Positions 22,555 through 29,531 of a stretch of 29,531 bases of DNA are shown here, piece by piece (positions within the stretch are counted from its first letter, which is position 1; each line of letters opens with the position of its first letter). Made by a program: the position numbers and the translations under genes. The notes beneath the pieces were generated by a model. That model was given only the letters and a program-made list of their open reading frames with translations, had not been told where the DNA came from and made no database searches. The DNA lies in assembly GCA_046728155.1 (NCBI GenBank), contig JBKPDY010000103.1, positions 1-29,531 on the forward strand, read 5' to 3'. This DNA is from CAWDLX01 sp046728155. Lineage in GTDB: Bacteria > Actinomycetota > Actinomycetes > Mycobacteriales > Micromonosporaceae.

Positions 22555-23244
22555 TTAGCCGACTGCATGGACAAGGATGAGCGCCCCAGAAATCAATGCC
22601 GCGAAGTTGAAGATGCCGAAACACCCGGTGAAGACGGGCGCCGGGACCCCGGTCGCCTCGCGCAGCTTGGCGGAGTCGGTTGCGGGACCGGCGGCAGTTC
22701 CGTTGACCGGAGCCAGTTGCATGACGTGACGTAGGCCGGCGATCAGAAGGAACCAGATCCACGTGTACCCGAAGAGCTGCTGCAGATCTTGACTCGCCTT
22801 GGCCGCGATGAGGTACATCAGGCCGCCCGTGGCGAGGATGACCCCTGCGGTGAACCAGCTGTGGCATGCGATGACCGCGGCCGCGAGGAAGAACAAGCTG
22901 AGCCAGAGCATGGCGTTCACCCGGCCGGTATTGAGCAGGATCGCTCCGACAAGGCCGAAGACTGAAGGGCCGGTGTACCCGCTGAGCAGAATCAGCACGT
23001 TGGCGTTGGCCGGGACGTTGATCGACCGCACTTCTTCATTGCCGTCGCGGCCGATAACGAGTCTCTCGACGGTCACGCCAAGAATGGCCGCCGCGACAGC
23101 ATGGCCGCCGACGTGGGCGAGCATCACGGTGTGCCGGACAACCGCCCAGAGCGCCGTCGCGATGAGCAATGCGACGAACCCCGTGCCGATGATGAGCCCC
23201 ATCGACGCGGTTGGATGGATCGGCGCGGCGCGGAGGGTGACCAT
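22555..23244 (-). CDS. M50-like membrane protein lacking the catalytic Glu
   Basis: The 229-residue multipass protein follows the layout of the actinobacterial M50B-like metallopeptidases: a first helix, then the metal motif region, a soluble strand segment (VERLVIGRDGNEEVRSI), SGYTGPSVFGLVGAILL, several further helices and SAKLREATGVP near the end. Where these proteases carry HEGGH, this one reads HVGGH (44-48), so the catalytic Glu is Val45 while both His ligands remain. GTC is at least two changes from a Glu codon, so this is not a single recent mutation. It is probably a pseudo-protease or binding protein. ATG 23244 follows GGAG by seven bases; the frame extends to 23319. Confidence 0.85.
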   Translation of the reverse strand: MVTLRAAPIHPTASMGLIIGTGFVALLIATALWAVVRHTVMLAHVGGHAVAAAILGVTVERLVIGRDGNEEVRSINVPANANVLILLSGYTGPSVFGLVGAILLNTGRVNAMLWLSLFFLAAAVIACHSWFTAGVILATGGLMYLIAAKASQDLQQLFGYTWIWFLLIAGLRHVMQLAPVNGTAAGPATDSAKLREATGVPAPVFTGCFGIFNFAALISGALILVHAVG

Positions 23245-23398
23245 GGCGATGCTCCGGGGTGGGGCCGTGATCGCGGACCGTGCAGCATGAGTATCGCGAG
23301 GCGGTCGCCAGTCGTCCATAGGCGCCGTGGAGTGTGATGCTCGGTCGTCCGATGGTGGGCTCTGGAGCCGGGCCGGTGCGGGGCGCGGTTGGGCGAGC

Positions 23399-23410
23399 TA
23401 GCGTGAACGG
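23399..23410 (+). promoter_or_regulatory. -10 element for leaderless AAA+ gene
   Basis: TAGCGT (23399-23404) is followed by six bases and GTG 23411, with no ribosome site. The hexamer and spacing are identical to those before the trpB2-like gene. Confidence 0.5.
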
Positions 23411-24817
23411 GTGCCTCTGATGCCCGCGGGTCTACCCCGCACAGTGGGTGAGCTGCGTGCCGCCGGCCACCAGTACCGTACGGTCAAGCAAGAGCTTCGC
23501 GCGAACCTGTTGGCGAAGATGCGCGCCCGCGAGCAGCGTTTTCGCGGCATCGTCGGCTACGACGACACGGTGCTTCCCGAGGTGGAGCGGGCGATTCTGG
23601 CCGGCCACGACATGGTCCTGCTCGGCGAGCGGGGGCAGGGGAAGACGCGCCTGATCCGGGCACTGGTCGAGCTGCTGGACGAGTGGACCCCGGTGATTGC
23701 GGGCTCGGAGCTGAACGAGCACCCGATGAACCCGATTACGCCGACAACCCGCCACCAGGTCGAGGAGGCCGGCGACGACCAACCCGTCGGATGGCTGCAC
23801 CGATCGCACCGGTACGGGGAGAAGCTCGCCACCCCCGACACCAGCGTGGGTGATCTCGTCGGGGACGTCGATCCGATCCGGGTGGCCCAGGGCCGTACCC
23901 TCGGTGATCCGGAGACCATCCACTACGGCCTGGTGCCCCGGACGAACCGGGGCATCTTCGCGGTGAACGAACTCCCCGACCTGGCTGAACGGATCCAGGT
24001 CAGCCTGCTCAACGTGTTGGAGGAGCGCGACATCCAGGTCCGGGGGTACCAGCTGCGTCTTCCCCTCGATCTCCTGCTCGTCGCCAGCGCGAACCCGGAG
24101 GACTACACCAACCGCGGCCGGATCATCACCCCGCTGAAGGACCGGTTCGGGGCGGAGATCCGCACCCATTACCCGCTCGATCTGGAGCTCGAGATCGAGC
24201 TCGTACGCCAGGAGGCCGGCCTGGTCGCAACCGTGCCCGAGCACATCGTCGAGGTGCTCGCGCGGTTCGCCCGGGCCGTGCGCTCCTCGCCGGCCGTCGA
24301 TGCCCGTACCGGCGTTTCGGCCCGGTTCGGAATCGCCGCGTGCGAGACGGTGGCCGCCTCGGCGCTGCGCCGGTCAGGCCTGCTCAACGAACTCGAGCCG
24401 GTCGCCCGCATCGGCGACGCCGTCTCGGTCACCAGCACGCTGCGGGGCAAGGTCGAATTCGAGAGCGGCGAGGAGGGCCGGGAGATCGAGGTGCTCTCGC
24501 ACCTGTTGCGTACCGCCACCGCCGACACGTTCCGTGGTCGACTGGCCGGGATCGACCTGTCCAGCTTCATCAACCTCGTCGCCGATGGCAACATCATCGA
24601 GACCGGTGACCTGGTTCCGGCCGACGAGATCCTGCGGCAGGTCGGCACCGTGCCCGGTCTGGCCAAGGTGCTGGACCGGCTGGACCTCGGTGATGCGCCC
24701 AGCCGGGGCGAGGCGGCCGCCGGAGTCGAGTTCGTGCTCGAAGGACTTCACCTGACCCGGCGGATGTCCAAGGCGTTCACCGCCGAGGGCCGGACCCTCT
24801 ACGGCAGTCGAGAATGA
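23411..24817 (+). CDS. AAA+ ATPase, ChlI/MoxR-like, partner of VWA protein
   Basis: The 468-residue ATPase has Walker A GERGQGKT (72-79), Walker B GIFAVNELPDL with Asn186-Glu187 in place of Asp-Glu, sensor 1 LLLVASANPEDYTN and the Arg-finger region PLKDRFG. The helical insert and C-terminal domain resemble the Mg-chelatase I subunit and sigma-54-type AAA+ groups. The same gene order occurs in mycobacteria (Rv0958-Rv0959, by recollection). Such ATPases remodel a partner held by the VWA protein. No chlorophyll or cobalamin genes are nearby, so true chelation is doubtful. GTG 23411 sits behind a leaderless-type -10. Confidence 0.9.
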   Translation: MPLMPAGLPRTVGELRAAGHQYRTVKQELRANLLAKMRAREQRFRGIVGYDDTVLPEVERAILAGHDMVLLGERGQGKTRLIRALVELLDEWTPVIAGSELNEHPMNPITPTTRHQVEEAGDDQPVGWLHRSHRYGEKLATPDTSVGDLVGDVDPIRVAQGRTLGDPETIHYGLVPRTNRGIFAVNELPDLAERIQVSLLNVLEERDIQVRGYQLRLPLDLLLVASANPEDYTNRGRIITPLKDRFGAEIRTHYPLDLELEIELVRQEAGLVATVPEHIVEVLARFARAVRSSPAVDARTGVSARFGIAACETVAASALRRSGLLNELEPVARIGDAVSVTSTLRGKVEFESGEEGREIEVLSHLLRTATADTFRGRLAGIDLSSFINLVADGNIIETGDLVPADEILRQVGTVPGLAKVLDRLDLGDAPSRGEAAAGVEFVLEGLHLTRRMSKAFTAEGRTLYGSRE

Positions 24818-24818
24818 T

Positions 24819-24867
24819 CACCCCACGAAGTGCTCCGTTGTTCGGCTCGCAAGCTCGCCGAGGCAGC
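24819..24867 (-). repeat. Dispersed extragenic repeat, copy 2 (inverted)
   Basis: The reverse complement of 24819-24860 matches 9508-9549 at 38 of 42 positions. It fills most of the 81-nt gap between the AAA+ stop and the VWA start, together with GCTCGC-rich palindromic sequence to 24885. It may act as a processing or attenuation structure within this two-gene operon. Confidence 0.8.
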
Positions 24868-24898
24868 TCGCTGCGCTCGCGGCTACGCGAGGACCCCG

Positions 24899-26845
24899 AT
24901 GAGTAGACGCAATCGGTACGGGGAGTGGCAGGGCGGCCCCGACCCGCTTGCGCCACCGTATGACGTACGGGCCGCCGTCGACTCGGTCGGCCGCGAGGTG
25001 CTCGCTGGCGGCAGCCTGCGCGAGGCGCTGCGTAACCTGCTGCGGCGCGGCCCGTCGGGCACACGCGGGCTGGACGACCTGTTGGCGCGGGCCCGCCGGA
25101 TGCGCCGCGAGGCCATGCGCCGAGGACAGCTCGATGGCGCGGTGACCAGGGCGCAGCAACTGCTCGACCAGGCGATCGCGGCCGAACGGGAGGAGCTTGG
25201 CCGGCGCGACGACGAGGCGGCCCGGTTCGCGGAGTCCACATTGGACAATCTGCCCCGATCGACGTCACGGGCGGTCGAGGAGCTGGCGGACTACGACTGG
25301 GCCAGTGACGAGGCCCGCCGGTTGTACCAGCAGATCCTGGACGGTCTCCGACAGGAGATCGTCGAGCAGCGCTTCCGTGGGTTGCGACAGGCGTTGTCGG
25401 ACCCGGCTGCGCAGCAGGCCATGGCCGAGATGATGCGGGATCTCAACGCATTGCTGGAGCGGCACGTCCGGGGCGAGGACACCACCGACCAGTTCAACGA
25501 GTTCATGCGCAAGCACGGCGAGTACTTCCCCGAGAACCCGTCCAATGTGGACGAGCTCATCGACGCCCTGGCGAGGCGAGCGGCGGCCGGGGAGCGGCTG
25601 ATGCGCTCGCTCTCGCCCGAGCAGCAGGACGAGCTCGGTCGGCTGATGGCTCAGGCCCTCGGAAACGGGGCGTTGGCCCGTGAGCTGGCGGCTCTCGTGG
25701 ACAACCTGCGTGCCCTGCGCCCTGATCTCGCCTGGGACCGCCGCGAACGGATGCGCGGCGACGAGCCGCTCGGGTACGGCCAGGCCACCAGCGCGCTCGA
25801 GGAGATCGGCGACCTCGATGACCTGATGGATCAGCTGGCTCAGGAACACCCTGGAGCGACCCTGGATGACATCGATGTCGAATCGGTCGCACGCAACCTG
25901 GGCCGGGACGCGGCCGACGACGTCCGTCGCCTGCAGGAGCTGGAGAAGCAGCTGCGCCAACAGGGCTGGGTCACCGGTCCGGCCGAGTCGCTGACGCTCA
26001 GCCCAAAGGCGTTACGCCGCCTCGGCGGGACGGCCCTGCGGACCATCTTCTCCGACCTCGAGCCCGGACGGCGTGGGCAACACGACCTGCACGACGCCGG
26101 AGCGGCGGGTGAGGTAACCGGCGCTTCCCGCGCGTGGGAGTACGGCGACGAGCAACCCCTGGACGTCGTGCGAACCGTATCCCGGGCGGTCCTGCGATCG
26201 GGTCCGGGCACGCCGGTACGTCTGCAGGTCGACGACTTCGAAGTCGTGGAGACCGAACGGCGCGCCAGCGCCGCGGTTGCCCTCTGCGTCGACCTGTCGT
26301 TCTCGATGATCCTGCGCGACTGCTGGGGCCCGATGAAGCAGACCGCGCTGGCGCTCGCCCATCTGGTCGCGACGAGGTTTCCCCAGGACGCGCTGCAGAT
26401 CATCGGATTCGGGCTCTCCGCTTCGGTTCTCACCCAGGCCGATCTCGCCGCCGCCGAGCCGGACATGGAGAAGGGCACCAACCTTCAGTACGCATTACGC
26501 CTGGCCGGACGCCACCTGCGCAAGCACTCCGACGCGGAGCCGGTGGTTCTCGTTGTCACCGACGGCGAACCGACCGCGCACAACTCGGCACACGGGCCGG
26601 TCTTCTGGTGGCCCCCGTCGCGGGAAACCATTGAGGCAACCGTCGTGGAGGTGGACCACCTCACCCGGTACGGCGCCACCCTGAACATGTTCATGCTCGG
26701 GGAGGATCCGGGGCTGCAGCGCTTCGTGGACGCGGTCGCCCGACGATCGGGTGGGCGCGTTTTCACCCCATCGGCGGAGGACCTGGGACGCTATGTCGTC
26801 TCCGACTATCTGCGTGTGCGGCGCGGCCGGCGCCGTGCGGCTTGA
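24899..26845 (+). CDS. VWA-domain protein, partner of AAA+ ATPase
   Basis: The 648-residue protein has a long charged helical N-terminal region (about 1-400, rich in Glu/Arg with LDDLLARARRMRREAMRRGQ) and a C-terminal von Willebrand A domain. The MIDAS site is seen as DLSFSM (465-470), KGTNLQ and VTDGEP. This is the CoxE/BchD/ViaA style of VWA partner for an AAA+ motor; it should bind divalent metal and recruit a client. ATG 24899 has GAGGA upstream. Two TTA leucine codons (372 and 533) are unusual in such GC-rich DNA and could place translation under a rare-tRNA switch. Expected to be cytosolic. Confidence 0.9.
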   Translation: MSRRNRYGEWQGGPDPLAPPYDVRAAVDSVGREVLAGGSLREALRNLLRRGPSGTRGLDDLLARARRMRREAMRRGQLDGAVTRAQQLLDQAIAAEREELGRRDDEAARFAESTLDNLPRSTSRAVEELADYDWASDEARRLYQQILDGLRQEIVEQRFRGLRQALSDPAAQQAMAEMMRDLNALLERHVRGEDTTDQFNEFMRKHGEYFPENPSNVDELIDALARRAAAGERLMRSLSPEQQDELGRLMAQALGNGALARELAALVDNLRALRPDLAWDRRERMRGDEPLGYGQATSALEEIGDLDDLMDQLAQEHPGATLDDIDVESVARNLGRDAADDVRRLQELEKQLRQQGWVTGPAESLTLSPKALRRLGGTALRTIFSDLEPGRRGQHDLHDAGAAGEVTGASRAWEYGDEQPLDVVRTVSRAVLRSGPGTPVRLQVDDFEVVETERRASAAVALCVDLSFSMILRDCWGPMKQTALALAHLVATRFPQDALQIIGFGLSASVLTQADLAAAEPDMEKGTNLQYALRLAGRHLRKHSDAEPVVLVVTDGEPTAHNSAHGPVFWWPPSRETIEATVVEVDHLTRYGATLNMFMLGEDPGLQRFVDAVARRSGGRVFTPSAEDLGRYVVSDYLRVRRGRRRAA

Positions 26846-26901
26846 GCGCGCATTCGCCGGAACCGCCGTGTAGACCGTACCGGGCCGGGTATCAACGAGT
26901 A

Positions 26902-27213
26902 ATGGCCAAGACAACATGGAGCCCGCACGAGGTGCGTGGCGAACTGGACACTCAGGATCGTAAGGAACTGCCGGACAGTGCGTACGCATTTCCGGACAGG
27001 CGGAAGGAACCGCTGACCGACGCTCAGCACGTACGCAACGCGATCGCCCGGTTCGACCAGGTCGACGGCGTCACCGATGCCGAGCGGGAACAGGCGTTCG
27101 CCAACATCAGGAAGGCGGCGGACCACTACGGGGTGGAGATGACCGAGACGAACTGGCGGGAGCTCGGCAAGCCGTCGACCACCGGTTCCAATCGGAACAA
27201 GGGTCGCCGCTAG
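26902..27213 (+). CDS. Small DUF6582-like protein
   Basis: The 103-residue product contains DRKELPDSAYAFPDRRKEPLTDAQHVRNAIARFDQV, then DAEREQAFANIRKAADHYGVEM and WRELGK, the pattern of DUF6582 proteins found in actinobacteria and some phages. It is highly charged, without membrane or signal segments, and has a Lys/Arg tail. Function unknown. TATCAA (26890-26895) lies six bases before the ATG, suggesting a leaderless mRNA. Its TAG stop shares CTAG with the stop of the gene on the opposite strand. Confidence 0.8.
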   Translation: MAKTTWSPHEVRGELDTQDRKELPDSAYAFPDRRKEPLTDAQHVRNAIARFDQVDGVTDAEREQAFANIRKAADHYGVEMTETNWRELGKPSTTGSNRNKGRR

Positions 27214-27941
27214 TCCTGGTTCGTGGACGCTGACCGAGAACTACGGCTGGGCCGGGAGTTGGCGTCTTTGCCGACGTTGCCGGTGCTCAGCAGGTCGCGT
27301 ACCTGAGTCAGATCGCTGATGAGGCCGGCCATCATCGCGTCCGGGTCGTCGGCGCGTAGCACGGCCGACGGATGGATGGTGGCGAGTAGCCTGATCGCGG
27401 TCACGTCGGCCGGGGCGTTCGGTGGCCAGTCCAGCGGTACGCCCCGGCTTCGGGTGACCGAGAAACCACTGCCCAGCAAGGCTTTGCCCGCGGTGGCGCC
27501 GAGCAGGACGAGGACTCTGGGTTTGACCACGGCCATCTCGGCGAGAAGCCACGGTCTACATGCGACGATCTCGGTCGCGCCGGGGGTCTTGTGGATCCGG
27601 CGCGGACCCCGGTCCGCCGGTACGAACTTGAAGTGCTTGACGGCGTTCGTCACGTACGTCGCCGCGCGGTCGATGCCGGCCGCCGTCAACGCTTCGTCCA
27701 GGACCCGGCCAGCCGGACCGACGAACGGCTTACCCGCTCGGTCCTCCTGATCGCCGGGCTGTTCGCCCACCAGCATTACGGTCGCAATCGTCGGTCCCCG
27801 CCCGAAGACCGTCTGGGTGGCGTGCTGGTAGAGCTCGCACCCACGGCAGGCGCGTGCGGCCTCGGCCAGCACCGGCAGCGTGAGCTGGCCGGACGGGATG
27901 AACGCCTGCGCGCCCGTCGCGGGCGCCTGTGGAGACTGCAT
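27210..27941 (-). CDS. udgX: UdgX-type uracil-DNA glycosylase
   Basis: The 243-residue protein shows the family-4-like UDG motif GEQPGDQED (59-67), GKPFVGPAGRVLDEAL, YVTNAVKHFKF and TIHPSAVLR. It also has the UdgX-specific loop RRIHKTP, whose His117 corresponds to the residue that bonds covalently to uracil-site DNA in mycobacterial UdgX; Pro113 replaces the usual Lys of KRRIH. Cysteines 32, 35 and 128 fit an Fe-S cluster; a fourth Cys ligand is not evident. ATG 27941 gives family length, whereas the frame extends to 28301. The last 25 residues are a Ser/Arg-rich tail. It would trap or repair uracil in DNA. Confidence 0.92.
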   Translation of the reverse strand: MQSPQAPATGAQAFIPSGQLTLPVLAEAARACRGCELYQHATQTVFGRGPTIATVMLVGEQPGDQEDRAGKPFVGPAGRVLDEALTAAGIDRAATYVTNAVKHFKFVPADRGPRRIHKTPGATEIVACRPWLLAEMAVVKPRVLVLLGATAGKALLGSGFSVTRSRGVPLDWPPNAPADVTAIRLLATIHPSAVLRADDPDAMMAGLISDLTQVRDLLSTGNVGKDANSRPSRSSRSASTNQD

Positions 27942-28020
27942 GCTCTCATCCTGGTACGGTCCGAGCCGACGAGCCACCGCGACTCGGCGGGGTTTGGGTT
28001 CATACAAAGGATGGCGACGG

Positions 28021-28944
28021 GTGATCAAACGCTCCGATGTGGACAGTGCAGTGGTACGGATTCGTCCGTGGGCCCGTCGGACACCGCTGATGGCCGGCGA
28101 TGAGCCCGAAGTGTGGTTCAAACTGGAGTACCTGCAACACACCGGGAGCTTCAAGGCCCGCGGCGCTCTGAACCGGCTTCTCGCGGCGCGCGAGACCGGG
28201 GAACTGGATCCGTCCGCCGGCATCGTCGTCGCCTCCGGTGGGAACGCCGGCATCGCGTACGCGTACGCCGCGGCCACCGTCAACGTGCCGGCGAGTGTCA
28301 TCGTCCCGGAGACGACACCGTCGGTGAAGGTGGCGACGCTGCGCTCGTACGGTGCGCTGGTCGAACTGCGCGGAGCCGAGTACGCCGTCGCGAGTGATGC
28401 CGCGGTGGCGCACGCCGAGCGGACGGGTGCGATGCTGTGTCACGCCTACGACCAGCCCGACATGGTGGCCGGCGCCGGAACCATCTCCGTCGAACTGCTG
28501 GAGCAGTTGTCCGGCCCGGTCGATACCATCGTCGTGGCGACCGGCGGTGGCGGGCTGATGGCGGGCGTCGCGGTGGCCGCCGAGGGCGTCGCCCGAGTGG
28601 TCGCCGTGGAGCCGGCGACCTGCGCGACGCTGCGTGCGGCGATCGACCAAGGAGGGCCCGTCGACGTTCCGGTCTCCGGAATCGCCGCCGACTCGCTCGG
28701 TGCGCGTCGCCTGGGGACCATCGCCTACGAGGTAGCCATGCGGACTGGCGTCCACAGTGTACTGGTCTCCGACGATGATGTCGTCGGGGCCCGCCGCCTG
28801 CTGTGGGCCCGGTACCGCATCGTCGTGGAGCCGGGCGCCGCGGCCGCCATGGCGGCGCTCACCAGCCGAGCCTACGTGCCCGCGGACGGTGAGCGGATTG
28901 CCATCGTCCTCTGTGGAGCGAACACCGACCCCGCCGACCTGTAA
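28021..28944 (+). CDS. Threonine dehydratase-like PLP enzyme
   Basis: The 307-residue protein is fold-type II PLP: RTPLM, the Schiff-base lysine K45 in HTGSFKARGA, SGGNAGIAYA (normally SGGNHG, so His is replaced by Ala), and the phosphate loop ATGGGGLMAG. The C-terminal VVEPGAAAAMAAL and VLCGAN fit serine/threonine dehydratases. It lacks the ACT regulatory domain of biosynthetic IlvA, so a catabolic threonine/serine deaminase or hydroxyamino-acid racemase is likely. GTG 28021 is used, with AAAGGA about ten bases upstream; it diverges from udgX over 79 nt. Confidence 0.9.
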   Translation: MIKRSDVDSAVVRIRPWARRTPLMAGDEPEVWFKLEYLQHTGSFKARGALNRLLAARETGELDPSAGIVVASGGNAGIAYAYAAATVNVPASVIVPETTPSVKVATLRSYGALVELRGAEYAVASDAAVAHAERTGAMLCHAYDQPDMVAGAGTISVELLEQLSGPVDTIVVATGGGGLMAGVAVAAEGVARVVAVEPATCATLRAAIDQGGPVDVPVSGIAADSLGARRLGTIAYEVAMRTGVHSVLVSDDDVVGARRLLWARYRIVVEPGAAAAMAALTSRAYVPADGERIAIVLCGANTDPADL

Positions 28945-28951
28945 TCCCCGC

Positions 28952-29531
28952 TCAGGCAGGGGCGGCCGCCGTGACGCTCCTCGCTGCCGTGACGTTCCTG
29001 GCGGCGCGATCACGGAAGTGCCCGACCGCGGTCAGGCCGAGTCCGACACCCCCCCACGCGAGCAGGACCCACAGCGCGACACCGGTGCCGGCCCAGTCGA
29101 AGAACGAGGCGCCACGTAAGAGCGTGGAGCCGGCGCCGGGCGGGAGGTACTGTCCGATCGCCCCCCAGGGCTTGGGCAGCAGCTCAGGCGCGCTGGCCAG
29201 TCCCGAGATCGGGTTACCCAACACGAAGACCAGCAGAACACCGAGTCCGATGCCTGGGTTGCCCAGGAGCGCGCCGAGTCCACTCACGGTCGCGCTCATG
29301 GCGAGGGTGAGCAGCGCGATCGCGCCGGCAGCGGACCAGTACGAGCCAGCCAACAATCCAAGGCCGTGCATCACGCCGGACGCCAGCAGACCGGCCAGCG
29401 CGGCGAATGCAATCACCCCGATCAGGCGAACGGCATGCGACCGCACGACGAAAAGCAGCGCGATTCCAGCGGCGATGCTGGTCAGAAGCAGCGGCAGGAA
29501 AGCCGAGGCGAAGCCGGCTCCGCGCGGATCG
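28952..29531 (-). CDS. ABC-2-type / DUF3533-like membrane permease (5' end outside window)
   Basis: The frame is open from the window edge and gives 192 residues of a multipass membrane protein: DPRGAGFASAFLPLLL, then VRLIGVIAFAALAGLLASG, YWSAAGAIALLTLAMSATVSGLGALLG, VFVLGNPISGLASAPELLP and GQYLPPGAGSTLLRG, and a final helix VALWVLLAWGGVGLGLTAVG. The GNP(I/L)SG and LPPGA words recur in the C-terminal half of actinobacterial ABC-2/YhgE-like permeases. The GTG at 29446 is internal: coding continues to the edge. Ends seven nt after the convergent dehydratase. Substrate unknown. Confidence 0.8.
   Translation of the reverse strand, partial: DPRGAGFASAFLPLLLTSIAAGIALLFVVRSHAVRLIGVIAFAALAGLLASGVMHGLGLLAGSYWSAAGAIALLTLAMSATVSGLGALLGNPGIGLGVLLVFVLGNPISGLASAPELLPKPWGAIGQYLPPGAGSTLLRGASFFDWAGTGVALWVLLAWGGVGLGLTAVGHFRDRAARNVTAARSVTAAAPA

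Overview
The window is a gene-dense, high-GC stretch of an actinobacterial chromosome, probably Micromonosporaceae or a close relative. That rests on codon bias, GTG starts, many ATGA/GTGA/TGATG junctions, leaderless-style promoters and typical actinobacterial families: short Rho, DUF309, UdgX, the cysteine-rich pentapeptide protein, TrpB2 and the AAA+/VWA pair. No rRNA, tRNA, insertion sequence, phage gene or CRISPR array was seen. Starts and functions were read by eye, with no database search.

Layout. Positions 1-1546 (minus): the 5' part of a short Rho-type termination factor, a 562-nt leader region with three imperfect 30-bp repeats, and a DUF309 gene. Positions 1649-3453 (plus): AlkB-type dioxygenase, SDR-like NAD(P)-binding protein and SnoaL/NTF2 protein in one run. 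Positions 3542-7421: glycolate oxidase operon glcD-glcE-glcF with TGATG junctions. Its tail overlaps a proline-rich one-pass membrane protein on the other strand (7377-7985). Positions 8292-9350: metallo-beta-lactamase-fold hydrolase. Positions 9419-12118: an ABC-2 exporter (ATPase and two permeases) behind a small ORF that carries a dispersed repeat. Positions 12161-13413: a small membrane protein and a divergent DUF2268 putative zinc protease. Positions 13893-16215: membrane protein, winged-helix regulator and alkyl-DHAP-synthase-like FAD oxidase, with a strikingly palindromic promoter.

Positions 16234-19610 (minus): PadR regulator, HAAS-type membrane protein, Cys-rich pentapeptide protein and a fused alpha/beta hydrolase-methyltransferase. 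Positions 19752-21080 (minus): amidase, with a long hairpin just past its end. Positions 21163-22536: TrpB2-like PLP enzyme, convergent with an M50-like membrane protein whose HExxH motif reads HVGGH. Positions 23411-26845: AAA+ ATPase and VWA protein pair (ChlI/BchD-like, resembling mycobacterial Rv0958/Rv0959). Positions 26902-28944: DUF6582-type small protein, UdgX-type uracil-DNA glycosylase and a threonine-dehydratase-like PLP enzyme. The window ends inside an ABC-2-type membrane protein.

Points of interest are the hydrolase-methyltransferase fusion with almost no cap domain, the pseudo-M50 protein, the short Rho with a DNA-damage-type promoter element, the UdgX gene, and a 49-bp dispersed repeat present in two inverted copies. 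A recurring TANNNT-N6/7-RTG arrangement suggests leaderless mRNAs for several genes, and several palindromes look like undescribed operators. No single wholly new multi-gene system is proven by the sequence. The PadR-to-fusion operon and the AAA+/VWA/pseudo-M50 neighbourhood are the best candidates.
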